This document shows, one piece after another, positions 41,499 through 42,823 of a stretch of 42,823 bases of DNA. Both the position numbers and the translations under genes were made by a program. The first letter of the stretch is position 1. The number at the start of each line of letters is the position of its first letter. Under the pieces are notes generated by a model. The model had not been told where the DNA came from. It was given only the letters and a program-made list of their open reading frames with translations, and did no database searches. This stretch comes from FEN-1088 sp031407985 (GTDB taxonomy: Bacteria; Myxococcota_A; Polyangia; Fen-1088). The stretch covers positions 1-42,823 of the forward strand of contig JANOJB010000185.1 in NCBI GenBank assembly GCA_031407985.1, given 5' to 3'.

Positions 41499-42633
41499 GT
41501 GTTTGCCAGAAGCCTTAAGGTCCCCAAGGGCAGTTTCTTTCTCTTCGGCCCCCGTGGCACCGGCAAGTCGACGTGGGTAAGGGCCCAGTTTCCCGACGCG
41601 TTGAACGTCGACCTGCTCAAGGAATCGACTTTTCTAGCTGGCGGGACACGCCGATCGGCTTGAACACCTGGCCGACGCTGGAGGTGCCCGCACGATCGTC
41701 ATCGACGAGGTGCAGAAGCTTCCCTCGCTGCTGGACGAGGTCCATCGCCTGATCGAAAGCCGCGGCTTCCGCTTCGTGCTCACGGGATCGAGCGCGCGCA
41801 AGCTGCGGCGCTCCGGCGTCAATCTACTGGCCGGGCGCGCCCGCACGTTGAGCATGCATCCCCTGACGGCCTCGGAGCTGGGCTCGGTCTTCGACGTTCG
41901 GGCTGCCATTCGCCACGGGCTGCTGCCATCGGTGTGGACCCAGGACGATCCCGCCGACTACCTCAAGGGCTACGTCGGAACGTATCTGCGGCAGGAAGTC
42001 CAGCAAGAGGCCCTCGTCCGGAACATCGCGAGCTTCAACCGCTTCCTCGAGGCGGCGAGCCTGTCCCAGGGCGCCGTCCTCAATGTGCAATCGGTGGCCG
42101 CGGACTGCGGCATCAACCGAAAGACGGTCGAGAGCCACTTCGACCTACTGGAGGACCTGCTCATCGCCGTGCGCCTGCCGGTGTTTCGGCGCAAGGCAGC
42201 CCGAAAACTGACGACCCATCCCAAGTTCTTCTTCTTCGATGCTGGCGTCTACCGCGTCCTTCGCCCGCGCGGGCCGCTGGACGGCAACGACGAGATCGAC
42301 GGCGCCGCCATCGAAACCCTGCTGCTCGAGTCCCTTCGCGCGGAGAACGCCAACGCGGGCCTTGGGTACGATCTGTTTTTCTGGAGAACGATGGAGGGTG
42401 TCGAGGTCGATTTCGTTCTGTACGGAGAACGTGGCCTCCACGCCTTCGAGGTCAAGCGCTCGGCGGTCTTCCGAGAAGTGGATTTGGTCGGTCTGCGCCT
42501 GTTCTGCGCGGACCATCCCAGCGCGAAAGGGCACCTGTTTTATGGGGGCACGAAGCGTTACCGCTACGGCGCCATCGACGTCGTGCCCCTGGGCGAGGGC
42601 CTCGCGAGCCTGGGGAAGACGTTGGTTTCGTAG
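41499..42633 (+). pseudogene. AAA-family ATPase with DUF4143, frameshifted
   Basis: The frame opened by GTG 41499 encodes VFARSLKVPKGSFFLFGPRGTGKSTW (Walker A GPRGTGKS) and DLLKESTFLA, then stops at 41661. The family sequence continues in the next frame from about 41638: LAGHADRLEHLADAGGARTIVIDEVQKLPSLLDEV (Walker B VIDEVQ), VLTGSSARKLRR, and a full DUF4143 domain to 42633 (FFFDAGVYRVLRPRG, VEVDFVLYGERGLHAFEVK nuclease-like end). One extra base or two lost bases near 41634-41641 explain this. These ATPases are frequent mobile accessory genes of unclear function. It could be a sequencing error; otherwise the gene is broken. Confidence 0.8.
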
Positions 42634-42823
42634 GTCGGCTAGCGCCCCGGCAAGCGTCCGGGCTGTCAAGCCGGGACCGACCAGATGATCGCGGAGATCG
42701 AGGGCCTAAGATCGCCATTGAAACGCTAGGGGTGCGCCAGGCGTATCAAGATCCTCAGCCCGGATGCCCCGGCCTCGTCGTGCGCTGCGCGCTTCGCGCG
42801 GCCGGTGGCATGGGCGCGGCGTA

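Noticed and set aside
42634..42823. A gene at the right edge
   Set aside because: No convincing frame; only a loose CCCGGC/GCCGGG inverted repeat is visible.

Overview
The window looks like chromosomal DNA from a high-GC Gram-negative bacterium, most likely a myxobacterium or close relative (Myxococcota). The grounds are a bactofilin, an AgmX/PglI-type TonB-like C-terminus, an STK-fold pseudokinase, many lipoproteins with long Gly/Thr or Asp/Lys linkers, a Cys-repeat lipoprotein and a ricin-lectin lipoprotein. This is inferred from gene style, with no marker rRNA; no tRNA or rRNA gene was seen.

Layout. 1-2905: end of a PhnB-like VOC gene, an ABM monooxygenase, a small lipoprotein (minus) and a lectin-tailed lipoprotein. 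2961-9179: a tight plus-strand operon gltX-galE-galT-IMPase-GHMP kinase; the kinase resembles plant L-arabinokinase more than classical GalK. 9231-10926: divergent AgmX/PglI-like protein and ElyC/YdcF-like protein. 10977-15394: a two-gene minus-strand accessory island, an AlbA_2/Schlafen-type ATP-binding protein translationally coupled to a 1081-residue protein with a nucleotide-cyclase-like domain, a NACHT NTPase and HEAT repeats. This is the best candidate for an undescribed defence or signalling system. 15469-24819: flavin reductase-like protein, Lys-tailed lipoprotein, TPR protein, bactofilin plus DUF882 peptidase-like pair, pseudokinase, Cys-repeat lipoprotein and RNase Z-like protein. 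24829-25537: AbrB/PIN toxin-antitoxin pair with palindromic operators. 25568-29872: polytopic TPR membrane protein, SASA-type esterase lipoprotein and an outer-membrane barrel.

30111-40666 is a nine-gene plus-strand operon whose genes nearly all overlap by four bases: MBOAT (AlgI-like), AlgJ/AlgX-like SGNH protein, SDR, TolB-like lipoprotein, a nucleotide-sugar SDR with the two-cysteine signature of UDP-apiose/UDP-xylose synthase, a DPM1-like GT2, a second AlgJ/AlgX-like protein with a large N-terminal extension, a transglutaminase-like TPR lipoprotein and a small secreted protein. I infer a cell-surface glycan that is made or decorated with an unusual pentose and then O-acylated. The end of the window (40719-42633) is accessory: a Phd/PIN toxin-antitoxin pair and a frameshifted AAA/DUF4143 ATPase gene preceded by a near-perfect inverted repeat.

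All family assignments come from reading motifs and from remembered family sequences; no database search was run.
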